The notes: generated from the sequence alone by a model not told the origin. Shown: positions 26,242 through 35,736, counted from the first letter of the stretch. The stretch is 64,000 bases of DNA from an uncultured Porphyromonadaceae bacterium (GCA_902461565.1 CABPYL010000013.1:1-64000), one strand, 5' to 3'. Numbers and translations: made by a program.

Positions 26242-28644
26242 ATGTTTTCCCGGATAATCTGTTTCACTCTTGCAGCGGCAAGTACCTGCTGTGCCTTCGG
26301 TCAAGGAGATTTCGGCTCCGACCTTGTCCGTTCGGGTTATGTACATGAAATTCTGCCGCTTGACCGCACTAATTCTATGGAAGCTGTGGTCGCAGCCAAA
26401 TCCGTTCTTGCTGAAAAGGCTGCGGAAGGCGTCTGGCGCCATCAGGGGCTGGGAAGTCTCAGCGCCGAATCTGCCACGGCGGTGATGACTATGCCTACAT
26501 GGTTGCCGGAACGGCCCAAAGGAAGTGCCGACGACCCTGACTATGCTCTTTACGGCCACTCGGTGGCCTACTGTGAGATGCCCGGGGTGAATATGGAGGA
26601 GTTTAATAGAATCGCTTTCCGGGTAAAACCTGATTGTCCCGGCATGAGGGTGGCGTCGATGTGTTTCTACATGCAAAACGGCGACGTTCCCCGCAAGCCG
26701 GGCTACAACATGCCTACCGGCGATCATCTGCTCAATCTTGAGAACGGACGATGGAACGACTGCTATCTGGAGATTGCCGACCTGCAACGCGACTGTGTGA
26801 AAGGTCTGCGTTTCAGCGTATCGGTAAACGGTAAGGACCTCACGACTTCCGATACGGCCTCGTTCACCATCAGTGATATACGTTTTCAGAAAGTGAACGC
26901 TCCCGACAAGGTGTCGGGCTGGCAGCCCGAGGACGATGCAATCATATATTCCATGACTGGCTATGATGCTTCTGGCCGAAAGACGGCAGTGGCAGGCAAC
27001 GCTGTCGGCGGTAAGTTTTCGCTGGTGGACAATGCCTCCGGCAAGACTGTCTACACCGGTCAAATCCGGAAAAAAAACACTACCATAGGTACTTTCAATG
27101 AACTTGATTTCTCATCATTTTCTACGCCCGGACGTTACTATATAAAGGCAGGTGATATGCGCACGCGTCCTTTTGCCATTGGCAGCGATTCCATCTGGGA
27201 CAACTCGCAATGGCGCGTTCTCAACTATATTTTCGGTCAGCGCTGCGGCTACCATGTGCCCGGCGTACACGGCCATTGCCATGCCGATCTCTTTGCCGTG
27301 CACAACGGAGAGAAAATAATGTTCTCCGGTGGCTGGCACGATGCCGGAGATCTGTCGCAGCAGTCGCTCCAGACTGCCGACGTTGCCTATTCGCTCCTCG
27401 AGGCTTCTGTTAAATCAGCCGACAGAAATCCGGTACTTTCGGCCCGTCTGCGCGAGGAAGCTCTCTGGGGTCTCGACTTTGTTCTGCGCTGCCGTTTCGG
27501 CGACGGTTACCGTGCCAGCAGCATGGGCCTGCTGCACTGGCAGGACGGCAAAACTGACAGCTACGACGACATCAACACCGTGCGCGTGCAGAATGTGCCT
27601 TTCGATAATTTTCTGCTGGCCGCCTACGAGGCATACGCCGCGCGTGTTCTTGCCGAACCTGCGCTGTGCGATTATCTGCGCCGCGTTGCCATCGAGGATT
27701 TCGGTTTCGCCGAAAAAGAATTCGCGCGCATAGGCAACGCCGGGTATATCAATCCATTCGAGCATACATACAGTACGTCTATGAGCCAGTTTATGGCAAC
27801 TGTATCGTGGGCGGCCTCGCAACTGTATGCGCTAACGGGCGATGAGGCTTTTGCCGAGAAGGCCAGCGAGGCCATAGATTACGTTCTTGACTGCCAGCAG
27901 ACCGAGCCGATAGATGGCAACCGTTGCCTGTGCGGATTCTTCTACCGCGACAAGGAACGCAGCTCGCTTGTGCATAGCATCCACCAGTGCCGCGAACAGA
28001 TATACATGCAGGCCATCGACGCCATGTGCACCACACAGCCCGGCACCGATAACGCAAAACGCTGCATGGCTGCCGCAAGGCTCTACGGCGATTATCTTAA
28101 ATCAATTATAACTTATACCGCCCCTTACGGAATGCTTCCGAGCGGCGTGTACCGCGACGACGAATACCTCGACAGCAAGGGATTCGCATCTCTCCATATA
28201 TTCGCTCCCGGCAATGCCACACAGCTTTTTGCCGAGCAGCTTGCGCAGGGCGTGAAAATAGGCGAGCATTTTTATGTGAAGCGTTTCCCTGTGTGGTTCA
28301 ATATCTTCAACGGCAATCTTGCCATACATACATCTATGGGTAAGGCGGCAGCGATAGCCGGAAGAATGTGCGGCGACAAAGCCCTTATAGACATAGCGCG
28401 CGAGCAGTTGTACTGGATAGTGGGCAAAAATCCTTTCTGCCAGTCGCTTATCTACGGCGAGGGACACCGCTATCCGCAGATGAACAGCTTTTCATCCGGC
28501 GAACTTACCGGAGAAATGCCTGTGGGAATACGTACCATCGGAAACAGCGACGAACCTTACTGGCCCCAGATAAACAACGCCTGTTACAAGGAAGTGTGGG
28601 TAACTTCGGCCGGAAAATGGCTTTCTTTGCTCGCTGAATTATAG
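26242..28644 (+). CDS. GH9 glycoside hydrolase with N-terminal Ig-like (CelD_N) domain, secreted
   Basis: The 800-residue product has a signal peptide (about 1-21), a beta-sandwich region to about 225, and an Ig-like CelD_N domain (about 230-315). An (alpha/alpha)6 GH9 catalytic domain follows. GGWHDAGD supplies the catalytic base pair D367 and D370. IVGKNPFCQSLIYGEG and KEVWVTSAGKW near the C terminus hold the active-site loop and the acid E784. GH9 is mostly endo-glucanases, but it also includes exo-beta-glucosaminidases acting on chitosan oligosaccharides. Next to a nag operon and GH18 the latter is an attractive, unproven reading; cello- or xyloglucan activity cannot be excluded. Confidence 0.88.
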   Translation: MFSRIICFTLAAASTCCAFGQGDFGSDLVRSGYVHEILPLDRTNSMEAVVAAKSVLAEKAAEGVWRHQGLGSLSAESATAVMTMPTWLPERPKGSADDPDYALYGHSVAYCEMPGVNMEEFNRIAFRVKPDCPGMRVASMCFYMQNGDVPRKPGYNMPTGDHLLNLENGRWNDCYLEIADLQRDCVKGLRFSVSVNGKDLTTSDTASFTISDIRFQKVNAPDKVSGWQPEDDAIIYSMTGYDASGRKTAVAGNAVGGKFSLVDNASGKTVYTGQIRKKNTTIGTFNELDFSSFSTPGRYYIKAGDMRTRPFAIGSDSIWDNSQWRVLNYIFGQRCGYHVPGVHGHCHADLFAVHNGEKIMFSGGWHDAGDLSQQSLQTADVAYSLLEASVKSADRNPVLSARLREEALWGLDFVLRCRFGDGYRASSMGLLHWQDGKTDSYDDINTVRVQNVPFDNFLLAAYEAYAARVLAEPALCDYLRRVAIEDFGFAEKEFARIGNAGYINPFEHTYSTSMSQFMATVSWAASQLYALTGDEAFAEKASEAIDYVLDCQQTEPIDGNRCLCGFFYRDKERSSLVHSIHQCREQIYMQAIDAMCTTQPGTDNAKRCMAAARLYGDYLKSIITYTAPYGMLPSGVYRDDEYLDSKGFASLHIFAPGNATQLFAEQLAQGVKIGEHFYVKRFPVWFNIFNGNLAIHTSMGKAAAIAGRMCGDKALIDIAREQLYWIVGKNPFCQSLIYGEGHRYPQMNSFSSGELTGEMPVGIRTIGNSDEPYWPQINNACYKEVWVTSAGKWLSLLAEL

Positions 28645-28654
28645 TTTTTTTTCT

Positions 28655-28662
28655 TATTTTTG
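28655..28662 (+). promoter_or_regulatory. -7 box internal to the enzyme cluster
   Basis: TATTTTTG fits TAnnTTTG and lies in the 40-bp gap after the GH9 gene; TTTG at 28626-28629 is 25 bp upstream, longer than optimal. If used, transcription would start after ATG 28664, so ATG 28685 must be the start codon. Confidence 0.45.
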
Positions 28663-28684
28663 CATGACCCTGAATCCAAGTATT

Positions 28685-30703
28685 ATGAAAAGAACAGCAA
28701 TAATATCATTTTTTGCCGCGCTTATTGCCGTGCCCGTGGCTACGGCGAATGTCAAGACTGAAAAAGACAGAATAACCCTCGAGTTCGAGGCCGCTCCCGG
28801 AAAATATACCGTGAAACGTGCCGACGGCCGTTTCTCGGAGTACCGTACAATAGGAACTACAAAAAAGAATGTTTTTGTCGACCGCAATGCCAAAGGCAGT
28901 CCGTACAGCTATTATTATCTTGTTCTCGACCAGAAGGGCGATACAGTAGCAGCCATGTCGGCGGAAACCGAGCTTTTCGGCGAGGACGTGCACATCTACA
29001 GTCCCTCCGACTCGCCCGAGGCGATAGCCGCCGATATCGATTCCATTCACAGGCAGATGTTCCGTGCCGAAATGGGAACAGGACGCTATGCCCTGATGTT
29101 CAAGCCCGGCGACTATACTCAGGCAGGACTTTTCAAGGTGGGTTTCTACACTCACATGGCCGGACTTGGTAAGGTGCCTTATGAGGTTAAAATCAGTAAC
29201 GTTCACACACCGCCGCATCTGCGCAACGACAACGGCACGTGCACTTTCTGGCGCTCTCTGGAGAATTTTTCGGTTGTAGGTCCTGAATCCTATGAGCATG
29301 ACGATATGTTCAACTGGGCTGTGTCGCAGGCAGCTCCTTTCCGCCGCATGTATTCGCAGCGTACTGTAAGGAATCAGTGGAAAAACGGATGGGTGAGCGG
29401 AGGCTTCACTGCCGACTGCGTTTTCGACGCTCCTGTGGGTTCTGACGGTCAGCAGCAGTGGTTCACGCGCAACAGCTTCCTGAACAAGGGGCGCGGCAAA
29501 TTCGCCGAAGGTGCCTATAACTTTGTTTTTACAGGTGTGGAACTTGGCCCCGATGCTGCCAAAGAGACATATACCGATACCGACTGGGACAAGGGTGGTA
29601 ATGTAACCTTCGAGCCGACGACGCCTGTCGTCAGCGAGAAGCCTTTCCTGTTCATGGGCGACGACGGACGTTACAAAGTATTCCGCCCGGCACTGCGCCG
29701 CACCAGCAAAGGCGTGTCGTACACTGCTAATTCGATGGGCGATGGCGAGGTCCTCGACCTCCTCGATTCTTTCCTTGTGGCCAAACCCGAGACAAAGGCT
29801 TCTGAAATGAACGCCGCTCTGGCTTCCGGCAAACATCTGTTGCTCACCCCCGGTATCTACCGTCTTGAAGAACCTTTGGCTGTATCGCTTCCTAATACCA
29901 TCGTCATGGGCCTCGGGTGGGCCACCATAGTGCCGCCGGAAGGTGCCGGAGCAGCTATAACTGTAAGTGATGTCGATGGTGTAAGGCTTGCCTCCATTCT
30001 TTTTGACGCTCACCACTCTACGCGCACTCTTCTAAAGATCGGCGGGAAAGGTGCTGCCGCGCGGCATACAGATAATCCGATAGTCCTTTCCGACATGTTC
30101 TTCCGTATCGGCGGCTTCCTGCCGCAGAAAACACATGTCGACACCGCCCTGGAGATAAACAGCAACGACGTCGTAGGCGACCATTTCTGGATATGGCGTG
30201 CCGATCACGGTGTGAAGAACTCTGTGGGCTGGGATGTGAATACAGCCGACTACGGCCTCGTTGTCAATGGCAGCGACGTTACAATCTACGGTCTTTTCAA
30301 TGAACATTTCCAGAAGTATCAGACCCTCTGGCAGGGAGAGAACGGCCTTGTGTATTTCTACCAGTGCGAGACTCCTTACGATGCTAAGACACAGGAAGTA
30401 TTTATGAGCGAGAACGGTACGCGCGACGGCTACGCGGCCTATAAGGTGGCCGACAATGTGCAGAGCCACCGTGCTTTCGGCTTAGGCATCTACGATGTTC
30501 TTTTCCACGACATCCGCCTGGAAAATTCCGTAGAGGTACCTTATAACAGTGGCATTGAAATTCACCATCTTGTGAATACCTCGTTTATTCCCGGCCCGAA
30601 GAAAGGTTTCGGCTACGTGATAAACGGTATGGTGGAAAGTACCTATCCGCACGGGCAACAGTATGTGGCGCGTATAAATCATTTCTCGGGCTCGAAGAAG
30701 TAA
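28685..30703 (+). CDS. Secreted right-handed beta-helix protein (GH55/pectate-lyase-like fold)
   Basis: The start is set at ATG 28685 (MKRTAIISFF), because ATG 28664 touches the -7 box. The product is 672 residues. It has a signal peptide (about 1-22), a short beta domain, then a long region of beta-helix-type turns: GRYALMFKPGDYTQAGLFKVG, TFWRSLENFSVVG, FTADCVFDAPVGSDGQQQWFTRNS, and TIVMGLGWATIVPPEG. I recognise the type as a family often labelled in databases as coagulation-factor-5/8-like or adenylyl cyclase, for which no activity is established that I can name. The fold and context suggest a glycanase, with GH55 beta-1,3-glucanase as a distant structural analogue. The family assignment is tentative. 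It starts the last segment of the enzyme operon. Confidence 0.6.
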   Translation: MKRTAIISFFAALIAVPVATANVKTEKDRITLEFEAAPGKYTVKRADGRFSEYRTIGTTKKNVFVDRNAKGSPYSYYYLVLDQKGDTVAAMSAETELFGEDVHIYSPSDSPEAIAADIDSIHRQMFRAEMGTGRYALMFKPGDYTQAGLFKVGFYTHMAGLGKVPYEVKISNVHTPPHLRNDNGTCTFWRSLENFSVVGPESYEHDDMFNWAVSQAAPFRRMYSQRTVRNQWKNGWVSGGFTADCVFDAPVGSDGQQQWFTRNSFLNKGRGKFAEGAYNFVFTGVELGPDAAKETYTDTDWDKGGNVTFEPTTPVVSEKPFLFMGDDGRYKVFRPALRRTSKGVSYTANSMGDGEVLDLLDSFLVAKPETKASEMNAALASGKHLLLTPGIYRLEEPLAVSLPNTIVMGLGWATIVPPEGAGAAITVSDVDGVRLASILFDAHHSTRTLLKIGGKGAAARHTDNPIVLSDMFFRIGGFLPQKTHVDTALEINSNDVVGDHFWIWRADHGVKNSVGWDVNTADYGLVVNGSDVTIYGLFNEHFQKYQTLWQGENGLVYFYQCETPYDAKTQEVFMSENGTRDGYAAYKVADNVQSHRAFGLGIYDVLFHDIRLENSVEVPYNSGIEIHHLVNTSFIPGPKKGFGYVINGMVESTYPHGQQYVARINHFSGSKK

Positions 30704-30707
30704 GGTC

Positions 30708-33236
30708 ATGAAACGAGTCCTTTTCGTTGCCCTGACGGCTTTGGCGGTGCTGTCGGCACTGCCGGTGTCGGTGTCGCTCAACGACGGCTGGCTGTTTTGC
30801 CACCCGTGTACAAACGAGTGGAAGGCCGTCAACCTGCCCCATACCTGGAATACGGATGCCTACACTGTAAAGAACTACTGCAAGGGCAAGGGCCTCTATG
30901 TCCGCGATTTTGCGCCTGCAGATTCGTCCCGTAAATACTATTTGCGCCTTGAAGGCGCATCCAAAAGTGCCGCGGTAACAGTAAACGGCAAACCGGCCGG
31001 CTGCCACAAGGGCGGCTACACGCAGGCGGTGTTCAATATCACTCCTTATCTCTCGTTCTCTGCGCCGAACAGGATAGAGATTGAGGTTGACAACAGCAGC
31101 GACGATATTCCGCCTGTGTCCGGCGATTTCACATTTTTCGGCGGTCTGTACCGCAATGTGTGGATGGAAGATTACGCTCCGCTCCATTTTGGCGTATACG
31201 GCGGTATCAAGGTTACTCCCTCGCTTTCCGGCAAAGCATCGGTGGATGTTGATTTATCGCTTGTGAATGAGGATGCGAAAGCACGTGGAGCAAAAGTTAC
31301 GGTTCGTCTTATTGCCCCCGACGGCACTACTGTGCAGACGCTTGAAAAGAAAGTGCGTTCGAGCGGAGGAGAGCAGAATATCAGTTTTCATTTCGACAGA
31401 ATCAGTGAACCGGTTCTCTGGAGTACCGATACGCCGAACCTCTATACCGTTGAGGCAGTGGCTATGGACCGACAGGGCCACGAGACCGACCGCCGTGTAG
31501 TCCATACCGCGTTCCGTACTATAGGTTTTGATTCCTACGGACGTTTCCTGCTCAATGGCAAGCCATTGAAACTCAGAGGTGTGTGCCGCCATCAGGATAT
31601 GAAACCCATAGGTGTGGCCCTCAGCGACGAGATGCACCGTCGCGATATGCAGATTATCAAGGACATGGGCGCCAACTTCGTGCGTCTCGCGCATTATCCG
31701 CAGAGTGCCGCTGTCCTCGATGCCGCCGACCGCCTCGGACTGCTTGTCTGGGAAGAGATTCCAGTTATCGACTATGTGCCGGACAATCATGATTATGCAG
31801 CCTGCGCTCAGGAGAATCTTAAGGAAATGATTGCCGGGCATTACAATCACCCGAGTGTTATCACCTGGGGATATATGAACGAGATTCTTCTGCGTGCGCG
31901 CCGCGAGGGATGGAACTACGATGAGACACTTGGCCGTACTCTTCGCCTGGCTGCTTGTCTGGATAGTGTATGTCATGCGGTAGACCCCACGCGTCCGACG
32001 GCTATGGCTTTTCATGGGAGCACCGAGTACCGCACTTGCGGTCTGGCAGATATTCCAGGAATTAATGGCTGGAACCTCTATCAGGGCTGGTATGGCGGAC
32101 GTCTCTCCGATTTCGAGTGTTTTCTCAGTGAGGAACACCGCCAAACGCCCGGCAAACCGATGATTATCAGTGAGTACGGTGCCGGCTCCGACCGCAGGCT
32201 CCATTCAGCCAATCCGCAGCCTTTCGATTTCAGCATAGAGTATCAGCAGGATTATATCGAGCACTATCTGCCGGTGATAGAGGACAGTACATTCGTTACC
32301 GGCGCCACATACTGGAATCTGATAGATTTCGGATCGGCTTTGCGCGAGGAATCAATGCCACGAATCAACAACAAGGGCCTGTTATACGCCGATCGCACGC
32401 CAAAAGACGTGTATCACTATTTCAAAGCAGCCTGGCGAGACGATATAAAATATGTATATATCGCCTCCCGCGATTATCCGGAGAGGGTACTGGTGTCCGA
32501 TTCCGCGACAGTCTGTGTTCCGGTAAAGGTTTATACCAACGTGCCTGAAGTTTCTCTGAGTGTGAACGGCGGCGCGCCAGTGGTGTGCAAAGTGGAAAAC
32601 AATACCGCTATGTTCAACGTGCAGCTGCATGCCGGACGCAACACGCTCGTTGCTACGGGCGGTGAGGCCAGCGATTGTTACACCATAGATATCGCCACGG
32701 TTCCCGAGCATATCAGTGCGGCAAATGCGGAAGGCCTCGACATTGCTGTGAATGCGGGCAGCGGATGCACCTATATCTCGCCTCTGAGCGGTACCACATG
32801 GGTGGCCGACCGCCTGTATCGGCCCGGTTCCTGGGGGCGCATCGGCGGGAATACGCGTAACCTTACCGCCGAGATATCAGGTACGGACGATGGTCCGTTG
32901 TTCCAGTCTGTGGCAGAGGGTATCGAAGGCTATCGTTTCGATGTTCCGGACGGCGACTACGAGATTGAACTTGGTTTTGCAGACACAGCCGGAAAAGAAT
33001 CGGATGTAGCCTATCTGCTTGGCAGAAGCGACGGAACAGCCTCGTCGACCAATGTTTTCGATATCTCTGTCAACGGCGCGAAGATAGAAAGTGCTTTTGC
33101 CCCTGCAGCGTTCTTGCCGCGTTTCGCCATTATAAGAAAATACAATGTAAAGGCAAAAGACGGTGCCGTGGTTGTGGAATTCACTCCAGTGAAAGGCAAG
33201 ACTTTGCTGAACTCGATAAAAATCAGAAAGATATGA
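30708..33236 (+). CDS. GH2 glycosidase with C-terminal malectin-like domain, secreted
   Basis: The 842-residue protein has a signal peptide (about 1-22) and the three-domain GH2 core: a jelly-roll sugar-binding domain (VNLPHTWN, YYLRLEGASKSAAVTVNGK), an Ig-like domain, and a TIM barrel. The barrel has acid/base E392 in GYMNEILL and nucleophile E489 in IISEYGAGS. A further Ig-like segment and a malectin-like beta-sandwich (about 700-842) follow. GH2 includes beta-galactosidases, beta-glucuronidases, beta-mannosidases and exo-beta-glucosaminidases; the sequence alone does not decide. Beside a lyase-GH88 fusion, beta-glucuronidase or an amino-sugar glycosidase are the leading options. It lies 4 bp after the beta-helix gene and overlaps the next gene by 4 bp. 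Confidence 0.9.
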   Translation: MKRVLFVALTALAVLSALPVSVSLNDGWLFCHPCTNEWKAVNLPHTWNTDAYTVKNYCKGKGLYVRDFAPADSSRKYYLRLEGASKSAAVTVNGKPAGCHKGGYTQAVFNITPYLSFSAPNRIEIEVDNSSDDIPPVSGDFTFFGGLYRNVWMEDYAPLHFGVYGGIKVTPSLSGKASVDVDLSLVNEDAKARGAKVTVRLIAPDGTTVQTLEKKVRSSGGEQNISFHFDRISEPVLWSTDTPNLYTVEAVAMDRQGHETDRRVVHTAFRTIGFDSYGRFLLNGKPLKLRGVCRHQDMKPIGVALSDEMHRRDMQIIKDMGANFVRLAHYPQSAAVLDAADRLGLLVWEEIPVIDYVPDNHDYAACAQENLKEMIAGHYNHPSVITWGYMNEILLRARREGWNYDETLGRTLRLAACLDSVCHAVDPTRPTAMAFHGSTEYRTCGLADIPGINGWNLYQGWYGGRLSDFECFLSEEHRQTPGKPMIISEYGAGSDRRLHSANPQPFDFSIEYQQDYIEHYLPVIEDSTFVTGATYWNLIDFGSALREESMPRINNKGLLYADRTPKDVYHYFKAAWRDDIKYVYIASRDYPERVLVSDSATVCVPVKVYTNVPEVSLSVNGGAPVVCKVENNTAMFNVQLHAGRNTLVATGGEASDCYTIDIATVPEHISAANAEGLDIAVNAGSGCTYISPLSGTTWVADRLYRPGSWGRIGGNTRNLTAEISGTDDGPLFQSVAEGIEGYRFDVPDGDYEIELGFADTAGKESDVAYLLGRSDGTASSTNVFDISVNGAKIESAFAPAAFLPRFAIIRKYNVKAKDGAVVVEFTPVKGKTLLNSIKIRKI

Positions 33237-35581
33237 GATACTTCCTTTTGTGTGTAGCCATGTTCTGTACGGCTCTTGTAGCGCCTGCGCAAGTGCTTGA
33301 TATCAGGCATCTCGAAACTGTACGCGAACAGATAAACCGTCCGTTCTATGCCCGCGCATATTCGGCGCTGAAGGCACAGGCCGATACGCTGCTGAATGTG
33401 AAGCCCCTGTCGGTGATGGACAAAGAAGCGTTGCCCCCGAGCGGCAACCGGCACGACTACATGAGCCAGGCGCGTTATTTCTGGCCCGACCCGTCGAAGC
33501 CCGACGGCAAACCATACATTAACCGCGACGGTATTTCGAACCCTGAAATATATAAGCTCGACCGATATCCTCTCGGACATACTGCCGACCGTGTGCGTAC
33601 TCTCGCCCTTGTCTATTTTTTCTCCGGCGACGAGCGTTATGCCGGCAAAGCAACCGAGTTGTTGCGGGTGTGGTTCATCAATAAGGCCACGAGGATGAAT
33701 CCCAATCTTGAATATGCCCAGAGTGTGCCGGGCGTGAATGGTGGCAAAGGGCGGTGCTACGGTGTGCTGGACGCATATTCGCTTGTAGGTATGCTTGACG
33801 GTGTCCGTCTGCTCGAACAGTCGCGTTCGTTCACTGCAAAGGATTCAAAAGCACTTAAAAAATGGTTCGGTGAACTGTGCGCGTGGATTATGGAGTCTGA
33901 GCAGGGGCGTGAGGAAGCCCGTCAGGCAAACAACCATTCTACGGCCTGTGATGCACAGGTGATTGCCTTTGCCCTCTATAGCGGTAACCGCGACCTTGCT
34001 GCGAAAGTGGCCTCCGAAGTTGCCGGAAAGAGAATATTTACCCAGATAGAACCCGATGGAAAGCAGCCGCACGAATTGTGGCGCACGCTGGCCTATGGGT
34101 ATTCGCAGTATAATCTCACTCACTTGCTCGATATCATGCAGATGGCGGCCAACAGCGGCCTCGATATGGGGAGGACGGTCTCCGCCGATGGCCGGAGTGT
34201 GGAGAAAGCGCTTGAATATCTCGCCGGATTTATCGGAAAGGATGCGCCGGCATGGGAGTACAAACAGATTTCTGATTTCGAGGGCAAAAAACAGGAAGTG
34301 CTCAAGGATTTATACCGCGCGTGGCTTATCAATCCGGAAAGAAAGGATTTTTCCGATAAGTATTTCGACGAGCGCATACTGGATGGCGACGATTTGTTCA
34401 ACCTCCTGTATGTACGTGCTCGGCCAGTGGATGATGCGATGGTGTCGATAGCTCCGCAGCTCGAGTTTGCTATCCGCTGTGTACATGATGAAGGACGTAA
34501 AGAGGAAAACGCCAAGCGCTTCAACTTCGCGCCCTGGACGCTCTACAAGGACGGCACTCTGCATCTTGTGGACGCCTATAACTGGTGTTCCGGTTTCTTT
34601 GCAGGCTCGCTATGGCAGATGTACGACTATACTAACGATCCGCAGTGGCGCCGCCGCGCCGTAAGCGAGACCTGGCCAATCGAGAGAGCGAAATGGCATA
34701 AAGGTACTCACGACCTCGGTTTTATGATCAATGACAGCTTCGGCAAGGCATACGATCTCACAGGCGAAGATTCCTACAAGGATGTGGTGCTCACCGCCGC
34801 GCAGACTTTGATAACGCGCTACAGCCCTGTCGTCAAGTCTATCCGTTCGTGGGATCATAACGCCGAAGTGTGGAAGTTCCCCGTGATTATCGACAATATG
34901 ATGAACCTCGAGATGCTTTTCAGGGCAACATGGCTAACAGGAGACTCCACCTATTATAAAGTAGCCGTGAATCATGCCAATACAACCCTTGCAAATCATT
35001 TCCGCCCCGACAATTCTTCTTTCCATGTGGTGGACTATGATCCGGATACGGGAGAAGTGAGGATGAAATGTACCGCTCAAGGTTATTCCGACAGTTCTGT
35101 ATGGAGCCGCGGTCAGGCATGGGGCCTTTACGGATTCGCGCAATGCTTCCGGTACACCGGCGACCGCCGTTATCTCGACCAAAGTCTAGCCATAGCCGAC
35201 TACATTCTGTCGTTGCCCAATATGCCTGACGACCTTGTGCCGTACTGGGACATGGCCGACCCGAGAGTTGGCAGACTAACAGCCGCCGACCCCGTATCCG
35301 ACTGTCCCCGCGATGCCTCGGCCGCAGCCATCACGGCATCCGGACTTTATATGCTTGCCGAATATGCCGATGCGCACCGTGCCGACGAGTACCGCCGTTA
35401 TGCCGATACTATCCTCGAAAGTCTTACCAGGAACTACAGAATACCCGCGGGCGAGAAGTTCGGCTTTCTGCTTGACCACGGCACAGGTCATCACCCTGCA
35501 GGCAACGAAATAGACGTACCTCTGAATTACGCCGATTACTACTACATTGAAGCCCTCCTCCGTCAAGCCCGACACAGATAA
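33233..35581 (+). CDS. Two-domain enzyme: alginate-lyase-fold polysaccharide lyase fused to GH88 unsaturated glucuronyl hydrolase
   Basis: The 782-residue product has a signal peptide (about 1-19). An (alpha/alpha) toroid of the Alginate_lyase Pfam type spans about 30-375, with the YFWPDP segment and catalytic-type NNHS at N233-N234-H235-S236. This is the fold shared by PL5 and PL38. From about 385 a GH88 domain follows: YNWCSGFFAGSLWQMY, D494 in THDLGF, D554 in IIDNMMNLEM, WSRGQAWGLYGF and NYADYYYIEALLR. The 60-residue spacing of the two Asp matches GH88 enzymes. A lyase leaves a 4,5-unsaturated uronic acid at the new end, and GH88 removes exactly that residue, so the fusion would do both steps. 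It is last in the operon and is followed by a hairpin at 35599. Confidence 0.85.
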   Translation: MRYFLLCVAMFCTALVAPAQVLDIRHLETVREQINRPFYARAYSALKAQADTLLNVKPLSVMDKEALPPSGNRHDYMSQARYFWPDPSKPDGKPYINRDGISNPEIYKLDRYPLGHTADRVRTLALVYFFSGDERYAGKATELLRVWFINKATRMNPNLEYAQSVPGVNGGKGRCYGVLDAYSLVGMLDGVRLLEQSRSFTAKDSKALKKWFGELCAWIMESEQGREEARQANNHSTACDAQVIAFALYSGNRDLAAKVASEVAGKRIFTQIEPDGKQPHELWRTLAYGYSQYNLTHLLDIMQMAANSGLDMGRTVSADGRSVEKALEYLAGFIGKDAPAWEYKQISDFEGKKQEVLKDLYRAWLINPERKDFSDKYFDERILDGDDLFNLLYVRARPVDDAMVSIAPQLEFAIRCVHDEGRKEENAKRFNFAPWTLYKDGTLHLVDAYNWCSGFFAGSLWQMYDYTNDPQWRRRAVSETWPIERAKWHKGTHDLGFMINDSFGKAYDLTGEDSYKDVVLTAAQTLITRYSPVVKSIRSWDHNAEVWKFPVIIDNMMNLEMLFRATWLTGDSTYYKVAVNHANTTLANHFRPDNSSFHVVDYDPDTGEVRMKCTAQGYSDSSVWSRGQAWGLYGFAQCFRYTGDRRYLDQSLAIADYILSLPNMPDDLVPYWDMADPRVGRLTAADPVSDCPRDASAAAITASGLYMLAEYADAHRADEYRRYADTILESLTRNYRIPAGEKFGFLLDHGTGHHPAGNEIDVPLNYADYYYIEALLRQARHR

Positions 35582-35598
35582 TCCGCAGAGAATTTAAA

Positions 35599-35629
35599 CA
35601 GCCCCGTCAGACCAAACTTGGCGGGGCTG
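35599..35629 (+). terminator. Hairpin after the glycan locus
   Basis: CAGCCCCG (35599-35606) and CGGGGCTG (35622-35629) form a strong stem 18 bp after the last enzyme gene. The T run is poor, so termination may be incomplete. Confidence 0.6.
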
Positions 35630-35681
35630 CACTATGTTTCCCGGAAACAGTTCCATTTTAAGGGCGAAAAACGGTTGCGGT

Positions 35682-35712
35682 TTTGAAATGCGGAAAAATT
35701 TGGCTAATTTTG
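35682..35712 (+). promoter_or_regulatory. Promoter of ftsY
   Basis: TTTG (35682-35685), a 19 bp spacer and TAATTTTG (35705-35712) form a consensus promoter. A longer FtsY reading would start at the TTG inside this -33 element, so ATG 35737 is the real start. Confidence 0.85.
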
Positions 35713-35736
35713 CAGTTTAATAAGGACAATATCGAT

